A stretch of DNA of 64,000 nucleotides from a bacterium (GTDB lineage: Bacteria > Krumholzibacteriota > Krumholzibacteriia > LZORAL124-64-63). This document shows, piece after piece, positions 9,901-18,074 of the stretch. The DNA lies in the NCBI GenBank assembly GCA_016703265.1, contig JADJCK010000001.1, positions 744,001 through 808,000 on the forward strand, written 5' to 3'. Positions within the stretch are counted from its first letter, which is position 1, and each line of letters begins with the position of its first letter. The notes beneath the pieces were generated by a model. That model had not been told where the DNA came from and made no database searches. It was given only the letters and a program-made list of their open reading frames with translations. The translations under genes were made by a program, and so were the position numbers.

Positions 9901-9975
9901 GGCGAGACCGTCATTGCCGGTCATGTGTCGCATGATGAGTGTTTCGAGGCCCTTCTCGCTGGTGTCGGTGGTCAT
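6961..9975 (-). CDS. hsdR: Type I restriction enzyme, R subunit (HsdR)
   Basis: The protein has 1004 residues, the usual length for HsdR, the ATP-dependent translocase and nuclease of type I restriction. The N-terminal nuclease domain has DLCLFINGLPIATFELKN (ExK near residue 175). The motor follows, with Walker A in HSAGSGKSNS near 322 and a DEAH box in VIDEAHSSQGG near 425. SF2 motifs continue (FTATPKNKT, then DKFQTGYDEP and LSRLNRAHP). A helical C-terminus would contact HsdM/HsdS. The ATG at 9975 overlaps the stop of hsdS by four bases (ATGA). It is the last gene of the hsdM-hamA-hamB-hsdS-hsdR operon and is intact even though hsdS is frameshifted. Confidence 0.96.
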   Translation of the reverse strand: MTTDTSEKGLETLIMRHMTGNDGLAVVPKRVAERPPPYGGTGYTAGSAQDFDRAHAFDVPQLFAFLRATQPEAFKKLALADAGDAKDINRLKFLARLSGEIGKRGVIDVLRKGVEHGSVHFDLFYGTPSRGNIKAEKLHAENRFAITRQLAYSMDETRRALDLCLFINGLPIATFELKNSLTKQTVEDAVQQYKRDRDPRERLFGFGRCVVHFAVDDSEVRMCTELRGKASWFLPFNKGYNDGAGNPANPNGLKTDYLWKEVLTPAGLTNILENYAQIVGEKDRRTGKKKRKQVWPRYHQLGVVRQALAEVCAQGAGRRYLIQHSAGSGKSNSIAWLAHQLIGLKRDDKEVFDSVIVVTDRRILDSQLQVTIKQFMQVGATVGHAERSGDLRRFIEEGKKIIVSTVQKFPFILDEIATEGGKTFAIVIDEAHSSQGGKTSAAMSQALTAPAEDEDAGPDPEDTVNAALEKRMAARKMLTNASYFAFTATPKNKTLEMFGEPLPPDAEGKVRHRPFHSYTMKQAVEEGFILDVLKTYTPVASYYKLIKKTEDDPEFDSKKARKKLRRYVESHDHAIRLKAEIMVDHFHEQVMAAGKIGGQARAMVIASGIERAIQYFHAFQAYLVERKSPYQAIVAFSGEHEFNGARVSETSINRFSSGDIAGKIRTDPYRFLICADKFQTGYDEPLLHTMYVDKPLSGIKAVQTLSRLNRAHPQKHDCFVLDFQNNSEAIAFAFQDYYRTTLLADETDPNKLHDLKAALDAAQVYSPEQVGQLVALFLGGADRDRLDPILDACVAVYVERLDEDGQVDFKGKAKVFCRTYAFLSSVIPYSNAEWEKLSIFLDLLTPKLPAPKEEDLAKGILEAIDMDSYRVEKKAAMRIALEDDDAEIEPVPTDAGGRMSEPELDRLSNILKSFNEQFGTLFTDTDRVAKRIRDDIAPKVAADAAYQNAKENTPHTARMAHDQALAKVMQHLLKDDTQVYKQFVENESFKRFVGDMVFAITSQL

Positions 9976-11376
9976 ACCGCGGCCTCCTCGTCGGCAGCTT
10001 CGATCTCGTCCCCCAAATCGGCATCATCCTCGACGGCGCCGAGCGGCGCTTCGTCGGGCAGTTGCGCCGCCGCCTCGCGCACGTCGAGCTTGCCGGTCAC
10101 CACGTCGGCGATGAGGCGGGTACGGTATTCGCGGAGGAGATCGATTTCGCGCTGGAGGCGGGAGATGGTTGCCAGAAGCGGCCTCTGCTCTGTCATCAAT
10201 AACTCAAGTATCGCCTGCTGCTCAAGCAGGAAGGCAGCGGAACGGGCAGATTCGCGTACTTGTCCGCTCCGATGTTCTGGATAGTTGCAGTGTTAAATGT
10301 CAAATCCTTCCAGGCGGAGAACGCCCTGCTCTGGGTGAACGCGAAGAGATATTCAGGATGTACAAGACGGCGATCTGGCCGGGCCCGAATGAGGTAGCCC
10401 GCGTGGCACGCAGCTCCGGTGAGCGTCAGCACAAGAAACGCCTTGCCGACAGTTGCGCCGCTCCTGGCGAACAGGATGTCACCAGAACTGACCATATAGT
10501 CGGAAGCAACACACGGAGGCAACGAGCGAAACGTGTCGGATTTCAGCGTCCCGTCTGTCCGAAAATCAGTGATCCGGATGTAGCGCGGCCAGTCCGGGTT
10601 CGTAAACTCAGCCGCCGCATTGGCCCCATAGGTCAACCGTCCCTTGATCAAGTGTCTCAACCTCCGCACTTCCCAATGCTGCGGAATGTCGCCGAGCCAG
10701 GAGATGCCGGAGGGTTTGACGGGGACGGAGGCGTCGAGGCCGCGGGTGACGGCGCGGTGGATGATGGCCTGCTTCTGCTCTTTGAGCAGCGCGATCACCT
10801 TCCGCTTCGCCCGGATCGCCTGCACCAGCCGCCCGTCCGCCCAGTTCAGAAACCGCACAATCCCCGCCTGCTCATCGTGCGGGGAACAACAACGCCCACA
10901 CGCTTGAGATGGGGCCAGTACAAATTGCGCTGAATTGTCCCAACGCCCTTCGAACAGACAAGATACTGTGAGACCATGCTCCCATCTCGAAAAAGCAAAT
11001 TCGCGTACGGCGCCGAAAACCGTTTGGACAGCGCAAGCACAAGGTACGCAGGACTCACGATTCCTGAGTATTCGGAGACACCAACCGAGCCACGCCAGGC
11101 TTGCTGGTTGTTCAGCACAAAATCGCCAGGATCGACTGCTTGATACTTGCGTAAGTCTTCACTAGTGGCGTTCGTCCTCTTCTCAGCGACATCGGCAAAC
11201 CTGACGACTCCGCGTTGCAAGTAGACGGATAGAAGCTGACGCTCTGAATGGTTTACGACCGACTTCAGGCGAGCAAGCCGCGCGAGCGGTGAAACATCCC
11301 AATGCCCCGGTACCTGCCCGAGCCATGGCATGCCAGAATCCTTGTATTTCTCGTAGGGTATGAGGTCGCCGATCAC
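9972..11376 (-). pseudogene. hsdS: Type I specificity subunit HsdS, two single-base frameshifts
   Basis: HsdS has two target-recognition domains, each followed by a helical spacer. The N-terminal part (GMPWLGQVPGHW) is typical of domain 1. Near 10870 the frame breaks: one more C in the CCCC run would give VVVPPHDEQAGIVRFLNWAD, the normal start of spacer 1. Domain 2 begins PSGISWLGDIPQHW. Near 10225 a second one-base loss breaks PLPSLLEQQAILELL; the remaining 75 codons hold spacer 2 (REIDLLREYRTRLIADVVTG) and an acidic tail. Restoring both bases gives about 468 residues. The GTG start at 11376 has GGAGGG upstream and overlaps the helicase stop (GTGA). Both lesions are in or beside short homopolymers, so assembly error is plausible. 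Confidence 0.9.
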
Positions 11377-14300
11377 CCTGCGCCCTCCATGATTGACCAA
11401 ACTCGATGATAGCTAGCCCCCCGCGCACCCATTGCTTTCGTCCACTCGCCTACGTCGGCCGCTCGCAACCGCCCGCGTACACGATGAAGCGGCTCGACGG
11501 CTGTGACACCAAGGTGTCTCGCGAGCGCCGGGGCAGCGGTTCGTGGCACTCCGAGGAGCCTTAAAGCGACTGCCTCGTCGGTGTTGACGCCGTAGTACAC
11601 ACGAGCAGGGAGGTTGCGCAGACTGCGCTGCTCCAAGGCCGACATCTCATCGAGCGCGTCCCCGAGCGTGAGCGACTGCAATGCGGACAGCCCCCAAGAC
11701 GCGGTTTGCGTAAGTCTCCCGAATACACTTTGACAGCACTTGGTCATTGCCTTGACGGCATCCGCCTTGGCGTCGTTGGCCTCCTCTTGGTCAGGCTGTC
11801 CAAAATAGTCGTTCGCCATCTCGGTCAGTGGACGCCCTTGTACCCAATCGCAGATGATTCGGGAAAGCTTGTCTCCGTTGGGACTCGCGCCTCCGGTAAC
11901 CTCTTCCAGCGGCTCGCGAAGTTCTGGCACCTGCAGCAGCAAGCCCATCATGCGCCGGAGGTCGTCTCTTCGCCCCGCAAATAGCTCGGGGGACCAAACA
12001 TCTTCGGGCAGCTGCTCTTGCCCTATCCTCACCAAGGTATTGCTGACGGATTCCCAGGAGAATCCAGTGGCATCTACCAGGCCGAGGGGTTTGCCTTTGA
12101 GCCTTTCGGCGTAGGCGTACACCCCCTGCACAAGGGTGTCTGCCCATCCCTTGTGGCTTTTACGAAGCGCCTGGAACCCAAGCGTGCCGCGCAGAACCTG
12201 CTCGACCTGCGCCGCGAACTGCTCATGGTTCCCGATCTGCCGGTAAGTGTGCGCCAGATATTGGACGAACGCGGACCAACCTGGCTGGTGCGACAAAGAC
12301 TCCAGGCGGAGGAGAGAACCTGCGTTAGCTGCGGTTTGCACCATCTCGATGAGCGTCGAGTTGAGCTCGGCGACGGAAGAGTCGATGAACTGCTCCAGCG
12401 CTAGTTGCTTGTCGTCATTTTGCGCGGCAAGAGCGACGACTCCAAGATCCCCTTGGTCGACGCGACCGGCGCGACCGGCAATGTTCCAGAAGTCCTGGGG
12501 CGGCATATCGACGTGGTGAGGGAACCTCCGAGACCGGTACTGATGACTCGCAAACACGATGCCGGAGACGGGGAAATTCACGCCTTGAGCAATTGTGGTC
12601 GTGGCGACGAGAACACCAAGCCGACCGTTCTCCGTGAGCCACTCCACAAGCGTGCGCGTGTCTTCGGACATACCCGCATGATGAACGCCAATGCCATATT
12701 CGAGTAGGCCGGCAAGGGGAAAGTCCTGCCCCATCTCATCGATGAGAAACCGCTGCACGTGTCGCAGGTCGTCATCGTCAAGCGTTCTCCTATTTTCATC
12801 AACCTGGAAAGCCCTAGCGATGCCCCATGTCGCCGCCGGCGTGTCGGCAAGCACAATGACCGTGCCGCGCCTTTGCAGGATTTGTGCAGTTGCTGCTGCG
12901 ATCCTCCCCGGCGAGTTGGCCACTTTGGACCAGGCCAAGCCCAGTGGACGACTCTCCCGAAAAACAATCTGCTCCGGGATATCGAGAGTACTGCGAGACG
13001 TGTGCCGTGAGCGAAGCGATACACTAAACTCGCCCCTGCTCTCACCACGTTCTGCGCGCGCGATTGCCACAACGCGATCGTTCGGTGTCCAATCGATCCC
13101 GAGGTCGATGCTCTTGTTGCTGTCGGGCGACAGCCAGCGGGCGATCTCCGCGCCATTAACGATGAAAGGTGTAAGCAAGAGAAACTGAGCGTACCGACAC
13201 TCGCGGTTGATGGTCGCGAGAAGGAGTTCGAGCTTGATCCCTCGATTGTCGGAGGCCAAACCGTGTGCCTCGTCCACAACGACAAGTGTGAGGGGGCGGC
13301 CAATCTTCTCCTCCCACCCACCACGTAGCATGAGGTCCAGCTTCTCCGGTGTAGTTACCAGGATCCTGAATTGATGAGCGCTGTCAGCCTCGGTCAGCAT
13401 TCCGCCTTCGAGACCATCGACCTCGAGCGCAGGGCTAACCTTTTCCACAACGGTGCCAAGGTGAAAAAAATCACTGCGCAGTCGCGTCGCCAGCTGATTC
13501 ACCAGCGCGCGAGTGGGTGCCAAGTACGCGACCCAGCCGTTCTCCTGGTCAAACTGATTGAGCGCTTGAAGAATTCGAAACTCCGCGATGAACGTCTTTC
13601 CGCTCGATGTCGGCAAGCTCACAACCACGGAGCGATGACCGGAGCCCAAGAGACCCTCTTCACGTAAGGTTCGCCTCTGCGGCGGCAACATTTCGAAGAT
13701 TGGGCGAACTCGATCACGGGCCGTCAATGACTCGACAAATCGGGTTACCCTGCTGTTCACTGCGCGGGTAACAGTCCAGATACTGTTGTCGACCATAGCG
13801 CGGGAAGCTCGAGCAAGCAGTCGAGACATTGTCTCAAGCTCAATAAGCTGGCCGCGAGCCGCGGCGCCGATCGCCCGGTCGAACTGCGCTTCGAGCTGTT
13901 CACGAATGTCAAAATGCCCGTCGACGGAACCCTGTCCGAGGTATATGCCCAGCAACTCTGCGGACTTCGCCAAGTGGTATTGCGCCATGAGTTCCCAAGC
14001 GGGCCGTACGTCCTGGCGCTCTTCGGCTGCCCGCAGGAACGCTGGTTCGACTGTGCGTTGGGCTTGTCGGAGAGCGACGACTCGCTCTTGGACGGCGTCG
14101 AGATCGTCCCATCCCTGCTTTCGAAAAAGACGCAACCAGACGTCCAAGACCGACGACCAGACCCGAAGGCCCCAATCCGCCGAGTCGAGAGGAATTACAG
14201 GAAGCTGCGCCTCCATAACGATGCGACGGAAATCCGCCGAGCGATCTCCGATGACCGCAAGACAACCCAATCGCACAAGCCACTGCGCGGCTGCTACAGG

Positions 14301-14561
14301 TTCTTCCGGCCATGCGAGAGTTCTGGCGATCTGGAACGCCTCAGCGGAAATGGCCCGAACCTCCAATGCCCGCTGCTCGTCATCAAGCGCATCGAAAAGC
14401 TCCAGTTCGAGCGCATTTGTAACGAATTGAAGCTCCCGATCATCTGGCTCTTGAGATACGAGGGTCAACGCAGCTGCGAGCCGGCGCCGACTTGCCTCCG
14501 TCGACGTTTTTCGTAGGCGATCCTCCCCGATTGAGGTTCGAAGCCAGCTGGCTGCCGTCAT
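11373..14561 (-). CDS. DEAD/DEAH helicase, HamB-like (Hachiman-type)
   Basis: This is a Ski2/Lhr-like SF2 helicase of 1062 residues. The motor has Walker A in SLPTSSGKTF (about 314-322), VVVDEAHGL (about 427), LLLTPFI (motif III), HHAGMSEDTR, TTTIAQGVNFP (motif V) and WNIAGRAGRVDQG (motif VI, about 690). The first 300 residues are helical with no known motif. The ATG at 14561 overlaps the stop of the upstream nuclease (ATGA) and has GGAGGGAATC in front, which rules out the longer in-frame start at 14618. The pair nuclease-then-helicase, with these sizes, matches Hachiman (HamA/HamB) or the related AbpA/AbpB. Its position between hsdM and hsdS is unusual. Helicase assignment is secure; the Hachiman assignment is inferred. 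Confidence 0.85.
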   Translation of the reverse strand: MTAASWLRTSIGEDRLRKTSTEASRRRLAAALTLVSQEPDDRELQFVTNALELELFDALDDEQRALEVRAISAEAFQIARTLAWPEEPVAAAQWLVRLGCLAVIGDRSADFRRIVMEAQLPVIPLDSADWGLRVWSSVLDVWLRLFRKQGWDDLDAVQERVVALRQAQRTVEPAFLRAAEERQDVRPAWELMAQYHLAKSAELLGIYLGQGSVDGHFDIREQLEAQFDRAIGAAARGQLIELETMSRLLARASRAMVDNSIWTVTRAVNSRVTRFVESLTARDRVRPIFEMLPPQRRTLREEGLLGSGHRSVVVSLPTSSGKTFIAEFRILQALNQFDQENGWVAYLAPTRALVNQLATRLRSDFFHLGTVVEKVSPALEVDGLEGGMLTEADSAHQFRILVTTPEKLDLMLRGGWEEKIGRPLTLVVVDEAHGLASDNRGIKLELLLATINRECRYAQFLLLTPFIVNGAEIARWLSPDSNKSIDLGIDWTPNDRVVAIARAERGESRGEFSVSLRSRHTSRSTLDIPEQIVFRESRPLGLAWSKVANSPGRIAAATAQILQRRGTVIVLADTPAATWGIARAFQVDENRRTLDDDDLRHVQRFLIDEMGQDFPLAGLLEYGIGVHHAGMSEDTRTLVEWLTENGRLGVLVATTTIAQGVNFPVSGIVFASHQYRSRRFPHHVDMPPQDFWNIAGRAGRVDQGDLGVVALAAQNDDKQLALEQFIDSSVAELNSTLIEMVQTAANAGSLLRLESLSHQPGWSAFVQYLAHTYRQIGNHEQFAAQVEQVLRGTLGFQALRKSHKGWADTLVQGVYAYAERLKGKPLGLVDATGFSWESVSNTLVRIGQEQLPEDVWSPELFAGRRDDLRRMMGLLLQVPELREPLEEVTGGASPNGDKLSRIICDWVQGRPLTEMANDYFGQPDQEEANDAKADAVKAMTKCCQSVFGRLTQTASWGLSALQSLTLGDALDEMSALEQRSLRNLPARVYYGVNTDEAVALRLLGVPRTAAPALARHLGVTAVEPLHRVRGRLRAADVGEWTKAMGARGASYHRVWSIMEGAG

Positions 14562-15358
14562 GATTCCCTCCGATAAAGCAGAGCCGGCCAGTCCTTGATC
14601 GGAACAGGCAAGTACCACGCGGTAATCTCAATCCGCGTAGGGATGCCAAGCTTCGCCGCTAGCGCCTTTGCGCGGGCGGCAAGATCCATCTCGTTCGGTT
14701 CGGTGTCGCGGAGCAAAATTCCGACCAGTAGGATTTCCTTGCCGACGGACTGAACATATCTCCCTACAGCAGCGCGGTAGAGTTCCCGATGTTCCGGCGC
14801 TTCACACCTGGTTCGCAGCCACTTGAGCAACGCATGCTGAATGTCTAGTCGGGTTGCCTCCTCCTCAAGCTGCCAGGCCATCCCGCCACTGCCGTTCATC
14901 ACATTCGGTGGCGTACGCGCGTCCGAGGATGTCTTCACCTCGCCAAAAAGTAGCAGCACGGACTCGCCTTCCTTGCAGAAGCCGACCAGATCGGCACCAG
15001 GCAAGCTTGCTCTTGGCGTACGGCGGTCGCGCACGAGATTCCACGGCCAACAGATCTCCCGGGTGTCATCATCGGCCAGAACACATTCGGCCAAGGCTTC
15101 TCCGACTGCCCATGACTTCTCATTGGGGACCGCCCTAAGAAGACGCTCGACGAAACCGGTCTGCATGCCCGTCGTAGCCATCCCTCTCAGCTCTGCAGCA
15201 AACGGATCTCGAGACTCGTCGTCCTCAACCCTCGCTCTCACTCGACCGGCTACGTAACGCTTGAAACGATCCTCATCTACGACAACACGACCACACCACG
15301 ACGCGTTCTTGTGTGCGCCGGAATAGTCAATTTGTGAGATGAGTGAAGCGGCGGTCAT
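14558..15358 (-). CDS. HamA-like (DUF1837-type) PD-(D/E)XK nuclease
   Basis: The protein has 266 residues, the normal length of HamA. The nuclease core reads VGEALAE (Glu87), GADLVGF (Asp123) and LLFGEVKTS (Glu140, Lys142), matching the E...D...ExK pattern of PD-(D/E)XK enzymes. In Hachiman, HamA is held inactive by the HamB helicase and degrades DNA when the complex is triggered; that mechanism is family knowledge, not visible here. The ATG at 15358 overlaps the hsdM stop (ATGA), preceded by the GGAGGGGGGCGGAG purine tract. The gene is immediately followed by the helicase with another ATGA overlap, so the two are made together. DUF1837 membership is a judgement from size, motif spacing and partner, not from a search. 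Confidence 0.65.
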   Translation of the reverse strand: MTAASLISQIDYSGAHKNASWCGRVVVDEDRFKRYVAGRVRARVEDDESRDPFAAELRGMATTGMQTGFVERLLRAVPNEKSWAVGEALAECVLADDDTREICWPWNLVRDRRTPRASLPGADLVGFCKEGESVLLLFGEVKTSSDARTPPNVMNGSGGMAWQLEEEATRLDIQHALLKWLRTRCEAPEHRELYRAAVGRYVQSVGKEILLVGILLRDTEPNEMDLAARAKALAAKLGIPTRIEITAWYLPVPIKDWPALLYRRES

Positions 15359-17655
15359 CTCCGCCCCCCTCCGATGATCTCCTCAAGGAGGCCCTCGCTT
15401 TCCTTCTCGATTGCGAGGATGTCGGCCCTGATCTCCTCCAACGTGCGCAACGGCTGCGGCTTGTAGAAGTGACGCGTGAAGCTGACCTCGTAGCCGATCT
15501 TGGTGGCAGCTTCTTTGATCCAAGCATCGGGTGTGTAAGGCAGCACCTCGCGACGGATGAAGGCCTCAATGCCGCCGTCTTCCAGCAATGGCACCTGCTC
15601 GGTGTCGCGCAGATCGGAGTCCGGTTCGTATTCGACGATGGCGGTCTTGTTATCCACGGTCGCCTCGAACAACCCACGCAGCGGGTCGGCCTTGGCTTTG
15701 CCGGCCTTGTGCACCTTGGCGATGACCGGCGGCGCGGTCTCGACGCGCCAGCTCGCGGTTTTGAGGATCTGCATCCGGTCGGCGGCGCCGATCTTGATTC
15801 CGGTCTGCTTGAGTGCCTCGCCAACGCGGTCGCGGAACTGATTGTGGTCCTCGAACAGTGTCTCACCCAGCGTCGCGCGAAGCCTGGTGGCGACCTCGAC
15901 CAGGCGGCCGTCACGCTCCCAAGTCTTGGGATCGAGCAGCTTCTTGCGCTTCTTCTCGGGCAGGCCCTTCTTCGCGCTGCCCTCCTCGTCGTCGCCCTCG
16001 TCCTCGTCGTTGCCCCAGTCGGCCAGGCGCTTTTCAAGCGCGGCGGAAACCTTGGGGAAGCGGGTGAAGAGGTCGTCGCCGAACTCATCATAAAGCGCCG
16101 CGCGGATGTCCTCGTCACCCGAGGTGAAGCGCAGCACCTCGATGGCCTTATGCGTCAGCTGGCTGTGCATGCGTAGCGGGCGCTCGACCGTGACCTTCCA
16201 GTAGCCGAAGGCGGCGTTGAGAAAGATCTTCGATTCAGGGGTTTCCTTGAAATCCAAGAAGGTGCGACTGATGCGCTCGATGTCCTCGGGCGCGAGCTCG
16301 CAGTTCTTCTTGCCTAGGTTCTTACGCAGCGGCTTGAACCACTGGCTGGCGTCGATGAGCTGCACCTGGCCCTTGCGGTGTGCGGGCTTACGGTTGGACA
16401 GCACCCAGACGTACGTGGCGATGCCGGTGTTGTAGAAGAGGTTGAGCGGCAGGGCGACGATAGCCTCGAGCCAGTCGTTCTCGATTAGCCAGCGCCGTAC
16501 ATTGCTCTCCCCCTGGCCCGCATCGCCAGTGAATAGCGATGAGCCGTTGTGAACCTCGGCGATTCGGCTGCCTGGCGCCGACTTCTCGTTCATTTTCGAG
16601 GCCATGTTGGCGAGGAAGAGCATCTGCCCGTCGCTCGAGCGGGTGACCAGCGACAGATCCTCTCCGTTGTGCATGACTTTGAAACGCGGGTCCCGCATGC
16701 CGTCCTTGCCACCCATCGCTTCCAGGTCTTTCTTCCAGCTCTTGCCGTAGGGGGGGTTGGCGAGCATGAAGTCGAATTCCTGGGCGGGGAAAGCGTCGTG
16801 GGAGAGCGTGGACCATTCCGCGCCGCCGACGATATGTTCGGCGCTCTCGCCTTCGCCCTTCAGCAGCATGTCGGCCTTGCAGACGGCGTAGGTCTCGGGA
16901 TTGATCTCCTGGCCGTAGAGCAGGCACTTGACCTGTTGGTCGCGCTTGTCGGCGATTGTGGCGAGTGTCTCCTCCGCAACCGTCAGCATTCCCCCCGTGC
17001 CACAGGCGCAGTCGTAGAGCAGGTAGGTACCGGACTTGAGTTGTTCCTCGATCGGCAGGAACACGAGGTTTGCCATCAGGCGCACTGCGTCGCGCGGAGT
17101 CCAGTGTTCACCCGCCTCTTCGTTGTTTTCCTCGTTAAACTTGCGGACCAACTCCTCGAAGACTGTGCCCATCGAGTGGTTATCGATGCCCGCCGGCGAA
17201 AGATCGATGTCCGGGTCGAGGAACTTGTTGATCAGCGTGCCGAGCGAGTCGGAGCGCGAGAGCGTCGGGAGCTGATTGCGAAACTTGAAGTTCTCGAGGA
17301 TGTCCTGGACGTTGGGCGAGAAGCCGTTCAGGTAGTCCTCGAAGTCGGCCAGCAGCTGCTGCTGGCTGCCGCGGGACTTGAGGTCGCGCAGCGTGAACTT
17401 CGAGGTGTTGTAGAACGCCTGGCCCGCGGCGTCGCACAGGGCGGCGCGCTGCTCGGTGATGCGCGCCTCGTCGAGCATCTTCTTGGTCTCGAGCACCTCC
17501 TTCTTGGTCGGCTCGAGCACCGCATCCATGCGCCGAATGACGCACATCGGCAGGATGACGTCGGGGTACTTGCCGCGCTTGAAGAGGTCGCGCAGGACGT
17601 CGTCGGCGATGCCCCAGATGAAGGAGACGATCTTGTTGTGGGTCGATTGATCCAT
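15355..17655 (-). CDS. hsdM: Type I restriction-modification, M subunit (HsdM)
   Basis: The protein has 766 residues and is an N6-adenine DNA methyltransferase. An N-terminal helical HsdM_N domain (NKIVSFIWGIADDVLRDLF) is followed by an AdoMet fold with DCACGTGGML (about 216) and the catalytic LANPPYGKSW (about 298). A long C-terminal extension with an acidic/basic stretch (NDEDEGDDEE) reaches beyond the usual family length of about 500-550. The ATG at 17655 is chosen because GGAAGGAGAG lies at the right distance; the open frame upstream to 17715 has no such site. It is the first large gene of the operon and its stop overlaps the HamA-like start. It lies 66 bases behind an HTH gene. Confidence 0.95.
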   Translation of the reverse strand: MDQSTHNKIVSFIWGIADDVLRDLFKRGKYPDVILPMCVIRRMDAVLEPTKKEVLETKKMLDEARITEQRAALCDAAGQAFYNTSKFTLRDLKSRGSQQQLLADFEDYLNGFSPNVQDILENFKFRNQLPTLSRSDSLGTLINKFLDPDIDLSPAGIDNHSMGTVFEELVRKFNEENNEEAGEHWTPRDAVRLMANLVFLPIEEQLKSGTYLLYDCACGTGGMLTVAEETLATIADKRDQQVKCLLYGQEINPETYAVCKADMLLKGEGESAEHIVGGAEWSTLSHDAFPAQEFDFMLANPPYGKSWKKDLEAMGGKDGMRDPRFKVMHNGEDLSLVTRSSDGQMLFLANMASKMNEKSAPGSRIAEVHNGSSLFTGDAGQGESNVRRWLIENDWLEAIVALPLNLFYNTGIATYVWVLSNRKPAHRKGQVQLIDASQWFKPLRKNLGKKNCELAPEDIERISRTFLDFKETPESKIFLNAAFGYWKVTVERPLRMHSQLTHKAIEVLRFTSGDEDIRAALYDEFGDDLFTRFPKVSAALEKRLADWGNDEDEGDDEEGSAKKGLPEKKRKKLLDPKTWERDGRLVEVATRLRATLGETLFEDHNQFRDRVGEALKQTGIKIGAADRMQILKTASWRVETAPPVIAKVHKAGKAKADPLRGLFEATVDNKTAIVEYEPDSDLRDTEQVPLLEDGGIEAFIRREVLPYTPDAWIKEAATKIGYEVSFTRHFYKPQPLRTLEEIRADILAIEKESEGLLEEIIGGGRR

Positions 17656-17721
17656 GTTCAGGCGACTCTCCTTCCGCGCGTGACCTGGCCACGCAGAGTG
17701 TCGGCTGCAATCCATAGGATA

Positions 17722-17976
17722 TCAGCGTTGACCAGGTCGTTGTTGCAAGTCGCTGTACTGATCATTACCTCGCTCAATTCCTTTTTGAACTGCTTTTCCG
17801 TACGGCTTTTGCTTGAGCCACGAATCGATGGCGTCCTTGTGGAATCGCCAATGCTTCCCCACCTTCTGGCACGGTATGGATCCTTCTCTAACCAGCTTGT
17901 AGAGGGTGGACTTGGAAATTTTGAGATAGTCCGCGAGGTCCTCGATCGTGAGGACTTCGCCCAAAGGTTCAGCCAT
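17722..17976 (-). CDS. Excisionase-family HTH DNA-binding protein
   Basis: The protein has 84 residues. Its core, VLTIEDLADYLKISKSTLYKLV followed closely by a Gly-containing wing and KVGKHWRFHKDAIDSWL, is the MerR-like/excisionase winged helix (HTH_17 type). It sits first in the transcription unit, 66 bases before hsdM, behind the promoter at 18028-18056. It is the natural candidate for controlling the restriction/Hachiman operon, although excisionase-type proteins are also common relics of integrative elements. The ATG at 17976 is preceded by GGAG at modest distance. Confidence 0.8.
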   Translation of the reverse strand: MAEPLGEVLTIEDLADYLKISKSTLYKLVREGSIPCQKVGKHWRFHKDAIDSWLKQKPYGKAVQKGIERGNDQYSDLQQRPGQR

Positions 17977-18027
17977 CGCAGCGGGCTCCGGATTCAGATA
18001 TTTTCCCCCAGTAGTTCCGCAGCCTCT

Positions 18028-18056
18028 TTTTATCAGTTACTGTCAGTTCCTGTCAA
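18028..18056 (-). promoter_or_regulatory. Sigma-70-type promoter with tandem decamer operator
   Basis: Read on the minus strand, TTGACA (18056-18051) and ATAAAA (18033-18028) are separated by exactly 17 bases. The spacer is filled by two adjacent near-identical decamers, CAGGAACTGA and CAGTAACTGA. It stands about 50 bases upstream of the HTH gene and would drive the whole restriction operon. A protein bound to the decamers would block RNA polymerase. This is inferred from sequence alone. Confidence 0.6.
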
Positions 18057-18074
18057 GTGGGCATCGTACCCACA

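Noticed and set aside
11401..14618. Longer helicase start at 14618 and longer hsdM start at 17715
   Set aside because: Ribosome sites and four-base overlaps support 14561 for the helicase; a ribosome site supports 17655 for hsdM.
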